Assembly: GCF_035621455.1 (NCBI RefSeq)
Contig: NZ_CP141822.1
Coordinates: forward strand, 124,001 to 188,000
DNA from: Vibrio natriegens NBRC 15636 = ATCC 14048 = DSM 759
Lineage (GTDB): Bacteria > Pseudomonadota > Gammaproteobacteria > Enterobacterales > Vibrionaceae
DNA: 64,000 nucleotides
Reading direction: 5' to 3'
Shown one piece after another: positions 9,653-20,369 of this stretch. The notes beneath the pieces were generated by a model. The model did not search any database. It was not told the origin of the DNA and worked only from the letters and a program-made list of their open reading frames with translations. Made by a program: the position numbers and the translations under genes. Within the stretch, counting starts at the first letter, position 1, and every line of letters begins with the position of its first letter.

Positions 9653-11281
9653 TTAGTCAAGCTGTGGACCAGCAGCAACCAGAGATTTACCTTCTGCGTT
9701 GTCTGTGTATTTATCAAAGTTATTGATAAAGCGTTCTGCTAGATCTTTCGCTTTGCTTTCCCATTGCAGTGGATCAACGTAAGTATCACGTGGATCAAGA
9801 ATGCTTGGATCAACACCTGGTAGTGAAGTAGGAACTTCAAGGTTGAAGATTGGGATATGCTTAGTTGGTGCATCTTCAATTGAGCCATCTAGGATCGCAT
9901 CAATGATGCCGCGTGTATCCTGAATTGAGATACGTTTACCGCTACCATTCCAGCCAGTGTTAACCAGGTAAGCTTCTGCACCTGCTGCTTCCATACGTTT
10001 AACCAGTACTTCTGCGTACTTAGTTGGGTGAAGCGTTAGGAACGCAGCGCCAAAACACGCAGAGAAAGTTGGCGTCGGCTCAGTGATACCGCGCTCTGTA
10101 CCTGCTAGTTTGGCAGTAAAGCCAGACAGGAAGTGGTACTTGGTTTGCTCTGGTGTCAGTTTCGATACTGGAGGAAGCACACCAAACGCGTCAGCAGACA
10201 GGAAGATCACTTTATTCGCATGACCGCCTTTCGATACTGGCTTAACGATGTTTTCAATGTGGTAAAGCGGGTAAGAAACACGAGTGTTCTCTGTCTTAGA
10301 ACCATCATCAAAGTCGATAGAACCATCGTTACGTACCGTTACGTTTTCTAGCAGCGCATCGCGGCGGATAGCGTTGTAGATATCAGGCTCGGCTTCTTTC
10401 GATAGTTTGATGGTCTTCGCGTAACAGCCACCTTCGAAGTTAAATACGCCGTCGTCATCCCAACCGTGCTCATCATCACCAATTAGCGCACGTTTAGGGT
10501 CTGTTGAAAGTGTTGTTTTACCGGTACCAGATAGGCCGAAGAAGACTGCAACATCGCCATCTTCGCCCATGTTCGCACTACAGTGCATCGATGCGATGTC
10601 TTTCAGAGGAAGGAAGTAGTTCATCATTGCGAACATGCCTTTCTTCATCTCACCACCGTACCATGTACCGCCGATAAGCTGAGTACGTTCAGTCAAGTTG
10701 AAGACAGTGAAGTTTTCAGAGTTCAGGCCTTGCTCTTCCCATTTCGGGTTAGTGCATTTCGCGCCGTTCATAACAACGAAGTCTGGTTCAAATGTTGCCA
10801 GCTCTTCTTCTGTTGGGCGGATGAACATGTTCTTCACGAAGTGCGCTTGCCATGCAACTTCGGTGATAACACGAATGCTCAAGCGTGTATCAGGGTTCGC
10901 ACCACAGTAACCGTCAATCACAAACAGGCGCTTGCCAGAAAGTTGGTTTGTCACTAATTCTTTTAGCTCATTCCAAACTTCTTGGTTGATTGGTTTGTTG
11001 TCATTTTTGACTGCGTCAGAAGTCCACCACATGTTTTCTTCTGTCGTCGCATCTTTAACGATGTATTTATCTTTTGGTGAGCGACCAGTAAAGATGCCTG
11101 TGTCAACAGCAACAGCACCCAATTCAGTAACCACACCGCGTTCATAACCGGTCAGTTCTTCACGCGTTTCTTCTTCAAACAGCACTTCGTAGCTTGGGTT
11201 GCGCAGAACCTCTTTTACGTTGTGCAGTCCATGTCTGGTTAGATCAAGTGTTGCAGCCTTTGTATGTTCCATAACGGTCAT
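9653..11281 (-). CDS. pckA: Phosphoenolpyruvate carboxykinase (ATP)
   Basis: 542 aa, full length. Converts oxaloacetate and ATP to PEP, CO2 and ADP, the first committed step of gluconeogenesis. Seen: the substrate motif [12 protein letters not shown] near residue 60, WYGGEMKKG near 210, the P-loop [11 protein letters not shown] near 250, and the metal-binding LIGDDEHGW stretch near 268. The start is the ATG at 11281, with GGAGCACCT immediately upstream; a second in-frame ATG three codons later is possible. In E. coli pckA lies by envZ-ompR and hslO. Here only hslO-hslR has stayed adjacent. Confidence 0.97.
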   Translation of the reverse strand: MTVMEHTKAATLDLTRHGLHNVKEVLRNPSYEVLFEEETREELTGYERGVVTELGAVAVDTGIFTGRSPKDKYIVKDATTEENMWWTSDAVKNDNKPINQEVWNELKELVTNQLSGKRLFVIDGYCGANPDTRLSIRVITEVAWQAHFVKNMFIRPTEEELATFEPDFVVMNGAKCTNPKWEEQGLNSENFTVFNLTERTQLIGGTWYGGEMKKGMFAMMNYFLPLKDIASMHCSANMGEDGDVAVFFGLSGTGKTTLSTDPKRALIGDDEHGWDDDGVFNFEGGCYAKTIKLSKEAEPDIYNAIRRDALLENVTVRNDGSIDFDDGSKTENTRVSYPLYHIENIVKPVSKGGHANKVIFLSADAFGVLPPVSKLTPEQTKYHFLSGFTAKLAGTERGITEPTPTFSACFGAAFLTLHPTKYAEVLVKRMEAAGAEAYLVNTGWNGSGKRISIQDTRGIIDAILDGSIEDAPTKHIPIFNLEVPTSLPGVDPSILDPRDTYVDPLQWESKAKDLAERFINNFDKYTDNAEGKSLVAAGPQLD

Positions 11282-11617
11282 AGGTGCTCCTTATAAGGAT
11301 TTTGTAGGGATTTTGTAAGAATGTTTTAATTTTTATCTGCTCACCATGCTAGCAACGGGACTGGGAGAAAACAGGGATGTAGTTCAAAATTTATCCATGA
11401 TTTTGCTGGGGTTTTAGGTGACCCGTCACATATTGGTTGGAATAGTTTATCGTGGGCGCAATCCTTTACGCTAGGGCAAAACGATTATTAATTACTTAAA
11501 ATTAAGCGGTTATTTTATTACGGTAAAAGCTAGGGTTTACGGGGCTTAGGTCACAAAAAGGCCAGCATTGAGCTGGCCTTTTGAAGGGGGAATTACGTGC
11601 TTGGTAAGCTATGAAAA
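11282..11617. other. Upstream region of pckA
   Basis: 336 bp without a gene. It holds the pckA leader, a short GTGAC-cc-GTCAC palindrome at 11418-11429 with the wrong spacing for a standard CRP site, and the hslO terminator at 11556-11582. I could not identify a convincing -35/-10 pair for pckA. Confidence 0.6.
11556..11582 (-). terminator. Terminator of hslO (possibly bidirectional)
   Basis: AAAAGGCCAGC-attga-GCTGGCCTTTT, an 11-bp perfect stem. On the minus strand a TTTTTG tract follows. It lies about 35 bp after the hslO stop codon. Confidence 0.88.
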
Positions 11618-12493
11618 TTAATGCAGCGTTTTTTTGTCCGTTGAAGCTTGTTCGTAGAGCGCAGTAACCTCAGCTTCATCGAAGCTATAAGTTGTGCCAC
11701 AGTAATCACAATGTAACGAAACTGATCCAACCTCGGCTAAAATGTCATAAATTTCCGCTTTCTCAACAGTGACGATCGCAGCACCACTGCGTTCACGAGA
11801 ACAGCCGCACTGGAATGAAACTGGTTGAGGTTCGTAAAGACGTACTTTGTCCTGGTTGTAAAGACGGTAAAGTAGTTCATTGGCTTCTAAACCGAACAGC
11901 TCTTCCTCTTTTACTGTGTCAGTCAGTTGCTCCAAATGTTCAAAGTCATCAGGAGAGCCAGTACCATCCGGCATTACCTGAATCAGCATACCCGCAGCAT
12001 GCGGTTGACCTTCGAATTCACCAGTACGGATCCAAAGACGCGTTTTTAGCTGCTCAGAGTTAGCGAAGTAGCCTTCCAGAACTTCTGCAAGATTGTCACC
12101 TTCTAAGCCAACAACACCTTGGTAGCGCTCGCCTACTTTAGGTTCGATGGTGATCACCATATGACCTTTACCCATCATATCGTGAAGGCTCGCCTCATCG
12201 GCAATATCGCCTTCCCAGCGCGCAACACCACGAATTCTTTGTTTGTGGTCACCATTGATCACAGCAAGAGAAACCGGGCCGTCGCCTTGAATCTGAATAG
12301 TGATTGAGCCTTCGAACTTAAGCGTCGCGGTTAAAAGTGTGGTTGATACGAGTAGCTCGCCTAACAGTTTTTGTACTGCCGCCGGATATTCCTTGCTGGA
12401 GATAATACGCTGGTACGCTTCGTCCAATTGTACCAACTCGCCACGAACTGAAAGGTCTTCAAATAGGTAGCGGTTTAAAACATTATTTGCCAT
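11618..12493 (-). CDS. hslO: Redox-regulated holdase chaperone Hsp33
   Basis: 291 aa, matching the usual length. Cytosolic chaperone activated by oxidation plus heat. The four zinc-binding cysteines of the redox switch are present as CGC and CDYC in the C-terminal 60 residues. The dimer core carries [13 protein letters not shown] and [12 protein letters not shown]. The start is the ATG at 12493 ([11 protein letters not shown]), with GAGGAAA nine bases upstream. The frame stays open further upstream, but that part has no family resemblance and overlaps hslR. It is the second gene after hslR with 31 bp between them, so it is likely heat-shock controlled. Confidence 0.96.
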   Translation of the reverse strand: MANNVLNRYLFEDLSVRGELVQLDEAYQRIISSKEYPAAVQKLLGELLVSTTLLTATLKFEGSITIQIQGDGPVSLAVINGDHKQRIRGVARWEGDIADEASLHDMMGKGHMVITIEPKVGERYQGVVGLEGDNLAEVLEGYFANSEQLKTRLWIRTGEFEGQPHAAGMLIQVMPDGTGSPDDFEHLEQLTDTVKEEELFGLEANELLYRLYNQDKVRLYEPQPVSFQCGCSRERSGAAIVTVEKAEIYDILAEVGSVSLHCDYCGTTYSFDEAEVTALYEQASTDKKTLH

Positions 12494-12524
12494 GGAGTGA
12501 TTTCCTCGTTGGTATTCCGGCTTT

Positions 12525-12911
12525 TTACTGGTGTTTGAACTTAATGATGTCTCGGCGCTGCTTCTTATCTGGGCGGCGTTCCGGACTTGGGTTGTGGGCA
12601 TTAAGTTTACGTTGTGTCGCGTGTTCCTCACGTTTCGCTATACTTTCATTAGTTTCGCGATACAGAGTCTGTGCGATTGGTGCGCCCTTACGCTGATCGG
12701 AGATTATCTCAATGATCACCGTTTTCTCTTCATTGCCTTGACGAAGTTTAATTTCGGCGCCCACTTCAACGATTTTACTCGGTTTGCTTCGTTGGCCATT
12801 ATAGTGGACTTTACCGCCATCGACCATGTTACGAGCGATGGAGCGGGTTTTATAAAATCTGGCGGCCCAAAGCCATTTATCTAGCCTAACGGCTTCATTA
12901 ACGGAACTCAT
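12525..12911 (-). CDS. hslR: Heat-shock ribosome-associated protein Hsp15
   Basis: 128 aa. S4-type RNA-binding domain at residues 8-70 with the signature [17 protein letters not shown], then a basic C-terminal tail. Hsp15 binds free 50S subunits that still carry nascent-chain tRNA after heat stress and helps recycle them. First gene of an hslR-hslO pair behind a sigma-32-like promoter at 12973-13003. Confidence 0.95.
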   Translation of the reverse strand: MSSVNEAVRLDKWLWAARFYKTRSIARNMVDGGKVHYNGQRSKPSKIVEVGAEIKLRQGNEEKTVIIEIISDQRKGAPIAQTLYRETNESIAKREEHATQRKLNAHNPSPERRPDKKQRRDIIKFKHQ

Positions 12912-12972
12912 AGAACACTACGCTATCTAACCACTGCCATTAACTGCAGTGAGTGATGGATTATTCACCTAC

Positions 12973-13003
12973 AGATGGAGCCAAGGTCTAATTTTTTCAA
13001 GGG
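12973..13003 (-). promoter_or_regulatory. Sigma-32 (RpoH) heat-shock promoter of hslR-hslO
   Basis: On the minus strand CCCTTGAA (-35) is followed 15 bp later by CTCCATCT (-10). The consensus is CTTGAA-N13-15-CCCCATNT, with one mismatch. It lies about 60 bp upstream of the hslR ATG, and both downstream genes are known heat-shock genes. Confidence 0.75.
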
Positions 13004-13162
13004 AGTTGGCAAAAACTGAAGAAGAAAAAGGTATGCCATATCTGTTGTGATATAGTTCACTGCTATTTGTTTATTAGTAATTTTACTGTCATTTTAGAAA
13101 GATAGAGTCGATGTTTTTTTAATAGCCAGTTCGACCTACATCGAAAGAAAGGAATCAATTTA

Positions 13163-14080
13163 GTGAAGCGAATAGAGCTGAGTGCTGGATTATCTGGTAG
13201 CCCGCTACTGGCTCAGATGAAATCCAATAACTACGCGATTCAAACCAAGCTTAGTTTGCTGTTTACTTGTTTATTTATCGCGCTAGCCGGGTGGCTGCTC
13301 GGAAAGATAGTGTGGTTAGCGATCCCACAAACGGCTGATATCAGCCCATGGCGGCCTTCAGCAGGTAACGTTATTGCTGGCAATAACAAAGACGCGATTG
13401 ATTTCAATGCCCTTCAAAATGCTCACTTATTCGGTCAATACTCTGAACAAAAACCTGTCATCATCGAACAACCAGTTGTCAAAGATGCGCCTAAAACTCG
13501 TCTAAACTTAACTCTCGTGGGGGCAGTGGCCAGTAATCAGGTGCAAACCAGCTTAGCGGTGATTGCTAATAAAGGTAAACAGTCAACGTATGGTATCGGT
13601 GAAGAAATCGAAGGCACACGTGCGACACTGAAAGCCGTATTGGTGGACCGTGTGATCATCGAAAACCAAGGCCGTGACGAAACCCTGATGATGCAGGGGA
13701 TTGAATACAACAAGTTATCTGAATCGCCTCAATTAAGACGTGCTCAGGCAGCACAACCAGAGTCTGTAGCGGGTGACAAATTGGAGCAAATCCGAGAGGA
13801 AATTGCTCAAGATCCGAAAAGTGTTTTCAAATACATCAGCATTTCACCGGTTAAGAATGGTGATGACATTGTGGGTTACCGAGTTGCTCCGGGTCGGGAC
13901 GCTGCATTATTTAATGATGTGGGCTTAGAGTCTGGTGATATTGCAGTACAACTTAATGGGATCGACTTGAGTGATCCTTCTTCTTCAGCTGAATTGATGC
14001 GAATCATGAACGATCCGCAAGAGCTGAATCTGACTGTTGAGCGTGAAGGCCAGCAGTACGAAATCTATATCCAATTGTAA
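13163..14080 (+). CDS. epsC: Type II secretion system protein C
   Basis: 305 aa inner-membrane protein that links the inner-membrane platform to the outer-membrane secretin. A cytoplasmic N-terminus is followed by one transmembrane segment (about 33-55), a Pro-rich linker, the HR domain (about 85-180) that binds GspD, and a C-terminal PDZ-like domain (about 215-305, GYRVAPGRDAALF...GLESGDIAVQLNG). The start is GTG at 13163 with AAAGGAA upstream. First gene of a 12-gene eps operon. The 251 bp before it, shared with hslR, hold no promoter I can defend on this strand. Confidence 0.95.
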   Translation: MKRIELSAGLSGSPLLAQMKSNNYAIQTKLSLLFTCLFIALAGWLLGKIVWLAIPQTADISPWRPSAGNVIAGNNKDAIDFNALQNAHLFGQYSEQKPVIIEQPVVKDAPKTRLNLTLVGAVASNQVQTSLAVIANKGKQSTYGIGEEIEGTRATLKAVLVDRVIIENQGRDETLMMQGIEYNKLSESPQLRRAQAAQPESVAGDKLEQIREEIAQDPKSVFKYISISPVKNGDDIVGYRVAPGRDAALFNDVGLESGDIAVQLNGIDLSDPSSSAELMRIMNDPQELNLTVEREGQQYEIYIQL

Positions 14081-14116
14081 TACTTAGGCTATCAGCGTAA
14101 GTGCAGGGAGAAATAC

Positions 14117-16138
14117 GTGAAACATTGGTTAAGCAAAAGTGCTTGGTTATTGGCAGGGAGCCTACTCTGTGCCCCTGGTGCGATAGCAAATGAATTTAGT
14201 GCCAGCTTTAAAGGCACTGATATTCAGGAATTCATTAACATCGTTGGTCGTAATTTAGAGAAGACCATCATTGTGGATCCATCGGTACGCGGAAAAATCG
14301 ACGTCCGTAGTTATGACGTGCTGAATGAAGAGCAATACTACAGCTTTTTCCTCAACGTACTTGAAGTGTACGGCTACGCAGTTGTAGAAATGGACAATGG
14401 CGTACTGAAAGTTATTAAAGCGAAAGACTCGAAGACTTCTGCAATTCCCGTTTTAGGTGATAGTAGCGCGCAAGGCGACAGCGTTATCACCCGAGTCGTA
14501 GCTGTACGTAATGTATCGGTACGTGAATTATCTCCATTGCTGCGTCAGCTTATCGACAATGCCGGTGCTGGTAACGTCGTTCACTATGATCCAGCCAACA
14601 TCATTCTGATTACAGGTCGTGCGGCGGTGGTCAATCGTTTGGCAGAAATCATTAAACGTGTTGACCAGGCAGGTGACAAAGAAATTGAGCTGGTAGAACT
14701 GCGTAACGCGTCTGCAGCAGAGATGGTGCGTATTGTGGAAGCTTTAAATAAAAGCACTAACCAGAAAAGCACGCCAGAATTCTTAGAGCCTAAAATCGTG
14801 GCTGATGATCGCACCAATGCGATTCTTATCTCGGGTGACCCTAAAGTACGTGCTCGTCTTAAACGCTTAATCCGTCAGCTTGATGTAGAGATGGCAACGA
14901 AAGGCAATAACCGAGTGGTTTACCTTAAAAACGCTAAAGCGGAAGATTTAGTCGAAGTACTGAAAGGTGTCTCTGACAATCTACAAGCAGAAAAACAAGC
15001 AGGTCAAGGCCAAAGAGCAAGCGCGCAGCGTGGCGAAGTAGTTATTGCAGCTCACCCGGCAACCAATGCACTCGTATTGACTGCGCCGCCAGATATCATG
15101 ATGGCTTTGCAAGATGTTATCGCCCAGCTTGATATCCGCCGAGCACAGGTATTGATTGAAGCGCTGATTGTTGAAATGTCGGAAGGTGATGGTATTAACC
15201 TTGGCGTTCAATGGGGCTCGCTAGAGACTGGCGCAGTTATTCAGTACGGTTCTGGCGCGCAAATCGGCGAAGTCATGGTCGGTCTGGAAGAAGCGAAAAA
15301 CACTACGCAGACAGAAAGCTACTGGGATAGCGATTCAAGTAGCTGGCAGACCCGTGAGTACACCGAAGAAGGTGATTACTCAACATTGGCATCTGCATTA
15401 AGTGGTGTAAACGGCGCGGCTATGAGCATCGTGATGGGTGACTGGACAGCACTGATTAACGCAGTGGCAACGGATTCAAACTCTAACATCCTGTCATCTC
15501 CAAGCATTACGGTGATGGATAACGGTGAAGCGTCATTTATTGTTGGTGAAGAAGTGCCGGTTATTACTGGCTCGACTGCTGGCTCAAACAACGACAACCC
15601 ATTCCAGACTGTTGACCGTAAAGAAGTGGGTATCAAACTGAAAGTGGTGCCACAAATTAACGAAGGTGATTCTGTTCAACTGAATATCGAACAAGAAGTA
15701 TCGAACGTTTTAGGTGCTAATGGTGCGGTGGACGTTCGCTTTGCCAAGCGTCAGTTAAATACGTCTGTTATGGTTCAAGATGGTCAGATGCTAGTGCTGG
15801 GTGGCTTGGTTGATGAGCGAGCACTGGAAAGTGAAGCCAAAGTACCTCTATTGGGTGATATTCCCGTTTTAGGTTACTTGTTCAAATCAACCACTACAGA
15901 AACGCAAAAACGCAATCTGATGGTATTTATCAAACCAACGATTATCCGTGATGGAATGACGGCGGATGGCATCACTCAGCGTAAGTACAACTTTATTCGT
16001 GCTGAACAGCTTTACAAAGCAGAGCAAGGTTTGAAGCTGATGTCGGATGATAAGATCCCACTGATGCCTGAGTTTGGTAAGGACCGTGAGCATCCAGCTG
16101 AGATCCAAGCGTTTCTTGATCAGATGAGTATGAACTAA
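14117..16138 (+). CDS. epsD: Type II secretion outer-membrane secretin
   Basis: 673 aa. Signal peptide ending near ALA-type CAPGAIA (about residue 24), then N0 ([16 protein letters not shown]), three N1-N3 repeats, and the C-terminal secretin barrel with VPVITGS and [14 protein letters not shown]. Pentadecameric pore through which folded exoproteins leave the periplasm. The start is GTG at 14117 with GCAGGGAG upstream. The stop overlaps the epsE start codon (TAATG). Confidence 0.97.
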   Translation: MKHWLSKSAWLLAGSLLCAPGAIANEFSASFKGTDIQEFINIVGRNLEKTIIVDPSVRGKIDVRSYDVLNEEQYYSFFLNVLEVYGYAVVEMDNGVLKVIKAKDSKTSAIPVLGDSSAQGDSVITRVVAVRNVSVRELSPLLRQLIDNAGAGNVVHYDPANIILITGRAAVVNRLAEIIKRVDQAGDKEIELVELRNASAAEMVRIVEALNKSTNQKSTPEFLEPKIVADDRTNAILISGDPKVRARLKRLIRQLDVEMATKGNNRVVYLKNAKAEDLVEVLKGVSDNLQAEKQAGQGQRASAQRGEVVIAAHPATNALVLTAPPDIMMALQDVIAQLDIRRAQVLIEALIVEMSEGDGINLGVQWGSLETGAVIQYGSGAQIGEVMVGLEEAKNTTQTESYWDSDSSSWQTREYTEEGDYSTLASALSGVNGAAMSIVMGDWTALINAVATDSNSNILSSPSITVMDNGEASFIVGEEVPVITGSTAGSNNDNPFQTVDRKEVGIKLKVVPQINEGDSVQLNIEQEVSNVLGANGAVDVRFAKRQLNTSVMVQDGQMLVLGGLVDERALESEAKVPLLGDIPVLGYLFKSTTTETQKRNLMVFIKPTIIRDGMTADGITQRKYNFIRAEQLYKAEQGLKLMSDDKIPLMPEFGKDREHPAEIQAFLDQMSMN

Positions 16139-17640
16139 TGGTAGATATGTTAGACACTGCGCCAAGCATGCGTCGTCTGCCATTCAGTTTTGCCAATCGC
16201 TTTAAACTGGTGCTGGAGACTGAACATCCTGAGCGCCCACCAATTCTGTTTTACGTCGAGCCGCTTAACCCAGCGGCTCTGGTTGAAGTCCGTCGCGTGA
16301 TTAAGCAGAGCTTTGTGCCTCAGCCTATAGATCAGGAAACGTTCGATAAGAAGCTGACCGAAGCGTACCAGCGAGACTCTTCTGAAGCGCGTCAGCTGAT
16401 GGAAGACATCGGTGCAGACAGTGACGACTTCTTCTCTCTTGCAGAAGAGTTGCCGCATGATGAAGACTTGTTAGAGTCTGAAGACGATGCGCCGATCATC
16501 AAGCTAATCAACGCGATGCTCGGTGAGGCTATCAAAGAAGGTGCCTCAGATATTCACATCGAAACGTTCGAGAAAAAACTCTCGATTCGTTTCCGCGTTG
16601 ACGGTGTACTGCGTGAAGTTCTCACGCCAAGTCGCAAGCTATCACCCTTGCTGGTTTCCCGTGTCAAAGTCATGGCCAAACTGGATATTGCAGAAAAACG
16701 TGTTCCTCAGGATGGACGTATTTCCTTGCGTATCGGTGGTCGTGCTGTTGATGTGCGTGTTTCGACCATGCCGTCATCACATGGTGAGCGTGTGGTGATG
16801 CGTCTATTGGACAAAAACGCCACGCGTCTTGACCTGCACAGTTTGGGTATGACGACCTCGGTGCATGACAATTTTCGTCATCTCATCCAGCGCCCTCATG
16901 GCATTATCTTGGTTACCGGTCCGACGGGCTCTGGTAAATCGACCACTTTGTACGCTGGTTTGCAAGAAATCAACAGCAACGAACGTAACATTCTGACGGT
17001 AGAAGACCCGATCGAATTTGATATCGATGGCATTGGTCAGACACAGGTCAATACTAAAGTGGACATGACCTTTGCCCGCGGCCTACGCGCAATTTTGCGT
17101 CAGGACCCGGATGTGGTGATGGTCGGTGAGATCCGTGACTTAGAGACCGCACAAATTGCCGTGCAAGCGTCTTTAACCGGTCACTTGGTGATGTCGACGC
17201 TTCACACCAACACCGCGGTGGGTGCGATTACTCGTCTGCGTGATATGGGTATTGAACCGTTTCTGATTTCTTCTTCGCTGCTAGGCGTATTGGCTCAGCG
17301 CCTTGTACGTACGCTATGCCCGGATTGTAAACAGCCTTATGAAGCAGACAGTGAGCAGAAAAAACTGTTTGGGATGAGTGAATCTGAATCGTTGGTTCTT
17401 CATCGTGCTAAGGGTTGCGAGCTATGTAATCAGAAAGGCTACCGTGGTCGTACTGGTATTCATGAGTTAGTACTGGTTGACGAGGAAGTGCAAGAACTGA
17501 TTCATAAAGAAGCCGGTGAACTGGAAATCGAGAAATCGGTACGTGCGCATACACCTTGTATCCGCAGTGATGGGCTGAGCAAAGTACGTCGTGGTATTAC
17601 GTCACTTGAAGAAGTGATGCGAGTGACGAAGGAAGCGTAA
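16138..17640 (+). CDS. epsE: Type II secretion ATPase
   Basis: 500 aa cytoplasmic hexameric ATPase that drives pseudopilus assembly. N-terminal N1 region contacts EpsL. Walker [11 protein letters not shown] starts at about residue 261. Asp box, Walker B ([12 protein letters not shown]) and His box ([11 protein letters not shown]) follow. The zinc-binding CPDC...CELC motif lies near 395-430. The ATG overlaps the epsD stop and the stop overlaps the epsF ATG, both as TAATG, so translation is coupled. Confidence 0.98.
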   Translation: MVDMLDTAPSMRRLPFSFANRFKLVLETEHPERPPILFYVEPLNPAALVEVRRVIKQSFVPQPIDQETFDKKLTEAYQRDSSEARQLMEDIGADSDDFFSLAEELPHDEDLLESEDDAPIIKLINAMLGEAIKEGASDIHIETFEKKLSIRFRVDGVLREVLTPSRKLSPLLVSRVKVMAKLDIAEKRVPQDGRISLRIGGRAVDVRVSTMPSSHGERVVMRLLDKNATRLDLHSLGMTTSVHDNFRHLIQRPHGIILVTGPTGSGKSTTLYAGLQEINSNERNILTVEDPIEFDIDGIGQTQVNTKVDMTFARGLRAILRQDPDVVMVGEIRDLETAQIAVQASLTGHLVMSTLHTNTAVGAITRLRDMGIEPFLISSSLLGVLAQRLVRTLCPDCKQPYEADSEQKKLFGMSESESLVLHRAKGCELCNQKGYRGRTGIHELVLVDEEVQELIHKEAGELEIEKSVRAHTPCIRSDGLSKVRRGITSLEEVMRVTKEA

Positions 17641-18857
17641 TGGCGGCATTTGAGTACAAAGCGCTGGATGCCAAAGGGAAACAAAAGAAAGGCACCATCG
17701 AAGGCGATAATGGACGTCAGGTACGCCAACGCCTGAAAGAGCAGGGCATGATCCCAATTGAAGTGATGGAAGCGAAAGCAAAAGCGGCCAAATCTTCAGG
17801 CTCAGTCAGTTTTAAGCGTGGTATTAAGACCGCAGAATTAGCGTTGATTACACGCCAGCTTTCCACCCTCGTTCAGTCAGGCATGCCTCTTGAAGAATGT
17901 TTGCGCGCGGTTTCTGAGCAAGCAGACAAACCTCGCATTCGCACCATGATGGCAGCGGTGCGTTCTAAAGTGACAGAAGGTTATGCTCTGGCTGATAGCC
18001 TGGCAGACTACCCTCACGTGTTTGATGAGCTGTTTCGCTCGATGGTTGCGGCGGGGGAAAAATCAGGACATTTAGATGCGGTATTGGAGCGTTTGGCGGA
18101 TTACGTAGAAAATCGTCAAAAAATGCGTTCTAAATTGCTGCAAGCCATGATTTATCCCGTGGTTTTGGTCGTCTTTGCGGTTGCTATCGTCTCTTTCTTG
18201 CTGGCGACAGTCGTGCCGAAAATCATCGATCCTATTATTCAGATGGGACAAGAACTGCCTCAATCAACCCAAGTTCTTCTGGCAGCCAGTGAGTTTGTTC
18301 AGGAGTGGGGGTTGATTATCTTTGTTGTCTTAGTGGTGTTTTTCTATGGTCTAAAGCTGGCATTGCAAAAGCCGGATTTCCGCCTTGCCTGGGATAGAAA
18401 AATTCTTAACTTGCCGCTGTTAGGTAAGATTTCTAAAGGTATCAACACAGCGAGATTCGCTCGTACACTTTCGATTTGTACTTCCAGCGCCATCCCTATT
18501 CTAGATGGGATGCGTGTCGCGGTGGACGTCATGTCGAACCGCTACGTGAAGCAACAGGTGTTGGTAGCTGCGGACAATGTGCGTGAAGGGTCAAGCTTGC
18601 GTCGTGCTCTTGATCAGACTCGCCTGTTCCCGCCAATGATGTTGCACATGATCGCCAGTGGTGAGCAGAGTGGCGAGCTGGAAAGCATGCTCACTCGTGC
18701 CGCAGACAACCAAGACCAGAACTTTGAATCAACCGTTAATATCGCATTGGGTATCTTCACCCCGGTATTGATTGCCTTAATGGCTGGCCTTGTACTGTTC
18801 ATAGTGATGGCGACCTTGATGCCAATGCTAGAAATGAATAACTTAATGAGCGGATAA
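17640..18857 (+). CDS. epsF: Type II secretion inner-membrane platform protein F
   Basis: 405 aa. Two GspF domains (about 70-195 and 270-400), each with the ARTLSIL/ALITRQLSTLVQSGMPL type helix bundle. Three membrane segments at about 170-190, 220-240 and 375-400. Forms the platform that couples the EpsE ATPase to pseudopilin polymerisation. Start overlaps epsE as TAATG. A 60-bp gap with a separate GGAGAAA ribosome site precedes epsG, which usually needs higher expression. Confidence 0.97.
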   Translation: MAAFEYKALDAKGKQKKGTIEGDNGRQVRQRLKEQGMIPIEVMEAKAKAAKSSGSVSFKRGIKTAELALITRQLSTLVQSGMPLEECLRAVSEQADKPRIRTMMAAVRSKVTEGYALADSLADYPHVFDELFRSMVAAGEKSGHLDAVLERLADYVENRQKMRSKLLQAMIYPVVLVVFAVAIVSFLLATVVPKIIDPIIQMGQELPQSTQVLLAASEFVQEWGLIIFVVLVVFFYGLKLALQKPDFRLAWDRKILNLPLLGKISKGINTARFARTLSICTSSAIPILDGMRVAVDVMSNRYVKQQVLVAADNVREGSSLRRALDQTRLFPPMMLHMIASGEQSGELESMLTRAADNQDQNFESTVNIALGIFTPVLIALMAGLVLFIVMATLMPMLEMNNLMSG

Positions 18858-18917
18858 TATTCGGGTTAAGGGATGTCTACTAAGGTCGTTCCTTTGATCT
18901 AACTTTCGGAGAAAAAA

Positions 18918-19361
18918 ATGAACTTTAAGCGCAGTAAACAACGTGGCTTCACACTGTTAGAAGTAATGGTGGTGGTTGTAATTCTAGGTATTTTAGCAAG
19001 TTTTGTTGTACCAAACCTACTTGGTAACAAAGAAAAGGCAGACCAACAAAAAGCGATCACAGATATTGTGGCATTAGAAAATGCCTTGGATATGTATAAG
19101 TTAGATAACAACGTTTACCCAACGACCGATCAAGGTTTGGATGCATTGGTAAACAAACCGTCAAACCCTGAGCCACGTAACTACCGTGATGGTGGCTACA
19201 TTAAGCGTCTTCCAAATGACCCTTGGGGCTATGAATACCAATACTTGAGCCCTGGTGACAATGGCACGATTGATATCTTTACCTTGGGTGCGGATGGTCA
19301 AGAAGGTGGTGAAGGTCCAGCTGCAGATATCGGCAACTGGAATATGCAAGATTTCCAATAA
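18918..19361 (+). CDS. epsG: Major pseudopilin
   Basis: 147 aa type IV pilin-like protein. Prepilin leader KQRG^FTLLEVMVVVVILGILASFV is cleaved before Phe, with the invariant Glu at +5. The C-terminal globular domain contains the GspG calcium loop (GADGQEGGEG and the GYEYQYLSPG turn). Main subunit of the pseudopilus that acts as a piston or screw. Strong GGAG ribosome site 8 bases upstream. Confidence 0.97.
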   Translation: MNFKRSKQRGFTLLEVMVVVVILGILASFVVPNLLGNKEKADQQKAITDIVALENALDMYKLDNNVYPTTDQGLDALVNKPSNPEPRNYRDGGYIKRLPNDPWGYEYQYLSPGDNGTIDIFTLGADGQEGGEGPAADIGNWNMQDFQ

Positions 19362-19393
19362 CCGTGATCGTTAAACCAGCGCCAAGGAAGCAA

Positions 19394-19993
19394 ATGCGAA
19401 AACATCAAGCGTTTACATTAATAGAAATTCTATTGGTGCTGGTTTTATTATCTCTGACCGCTTTAGCGGTAGTTACGACATTGCCTACCAGTCAGAAAGA
19501 CCTTTCAAAACAATACGCCCAAAGCTTTTTTCAGCGCTTACTACTACTCAATGAAGAGGCAGTATTGAGCGGCAAAGATTTTGGTGTTCGAGTTGACGAC
19601 GTAAAATCGACCTATGCATTACTGAGCCTTGGCGAAGAGGGCTGGCAACCATTAGACATGCGCCAGATACCAAGTGAAACCACGCTGGATGAAGACATCA
19701 CGTTGCAACTGGACTTAGGCGGTGGCGCTTGGGATGACGATGATCGCTTGTTTGAACCCGGTTCCCTGTTTGATGAAGATATGTTTGCCGAGCAGGAGAA
19801 AAAGGTAAAGAGCAAGCCGCCACAAGTGTTTGTGTTTTCCAGTGCTGAATTGACGCCGTTTACGTTGTCTTTCTTTCCTAAAAATGGCGACGCATTGAAT
19901 GATGGCTGGCGTGTGGTAGGTAAAGAGTCCGGTCAGATTTTGTTATTAGCACCGGGTGAAGAAGCAGAAGAGGATGAGAATGCGCAATTTTAA
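19394..19993 (+). CDS. epsH: Minor pseudopilin H
   Basis: 199 aa. Prepilin leader RKHQA^FTLIEILLVLVLL with cleavage after Ala (most pseudopilins have Gly), followed by an acidic globular region rich in Asp/Glu at about 105-150. Start ATG at 19394 chosen because AAGGAAG sits just upstream and gives a short leader. An in-frame GTG at 19364 would lengthen it by 10 residues. The 3' end overlaps the epsI start. Confidence 0.92.
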   Translation: MRKHQAFTLIEILLVLVLLSLTALAVVTTLPTSQKDLSKQYAQSFFQRLLLLNEEAVLSGKDFGVRVDDVKSTYALLSLGEEGWQPLDMRQIPSETTLDEDITLQLDLGGGAWDDDDRLFEPGSLFDEDMFAEQEKKVKSKPPQVFVFSSAELTPFTLSFFPKNGDALNDGWRVVGKESGQILLLAPGEEAEEDENAQF

Positions 19994-20369
19994 GCGAACT
20001 CACCTGAGCTTAACGGGTCGCCGAACCAGAGGCATGACCTTGTTGGAAGTGCTGGTTGCTCTGGCGATTTTTGCGACAGCGGCCATTAGTGTGATTCGCT
20101 CAGTAAGCCAACACATTAATACGGTCAGCTACTTAGAAGAAAAAATGTTTGCAGCAATGGTCGTGGATAATCAAATGGCTAATGTGATGTTAGACACCGG
20201 TGAACTCAAAGCGAAAAATGGCACTGAGGATCTCGCTGGACGCACGTGGTACTGGAAAGTTTCGCCAATGGCTACCACGCAGCCATTGCTGAAAGCATTT
20301 GATGTAAGCGTCGCGACAGCAAAAGACGCAAGCCCAGTTGTGACGGTACGAAGCTATGTGGCGCAGTAG
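19980..20369 (+). CDS. epsI: Minor pseudopilin I
   Basis: 129 aa. Prepilin leader RTRG^MTLLEVLVALAIFATAAISVI followed by a compact globular domain. GspI nucleates the pseudopilus tip together with J and K. Start ATG at 19980 (AGAGG seven bases upstream), overlapping epsH by 14 bp. An ATG two codons earlier (19974) is equally possible. Overlaps epsJ at the 3' end. Confidence 0.93.
   Translation: MRNFKRTHLSLTGRRTRGMTLLEVLVALAIFATAAISVIRSVSQHINTVSYLEEKMFAAMVVDNQMANVMLDTGELKAKNGTEDLAGRTWYWKVSPMATTQPLLKAFDVSVATAKDASPVVTVRSYVAQ

Noticed and set aside
10133-11147. Several frames antisense to pckA
   Set aside because: Shadows of the strong codon bias of pckA, with no ribosome sites or domains.
11418-11429. 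GTGAC-cc-GTCAC palindrome before pckA as a CRP site
   Set aside because: CRP sites have TGTGA-N6-TCACA; this has too short a spacer.
12494-12631. Upstream in-frame extension of hslO
   Set aside because: Lies over the end of hslR. The ATG at 12493 has a proper ribosome site and the right family length.
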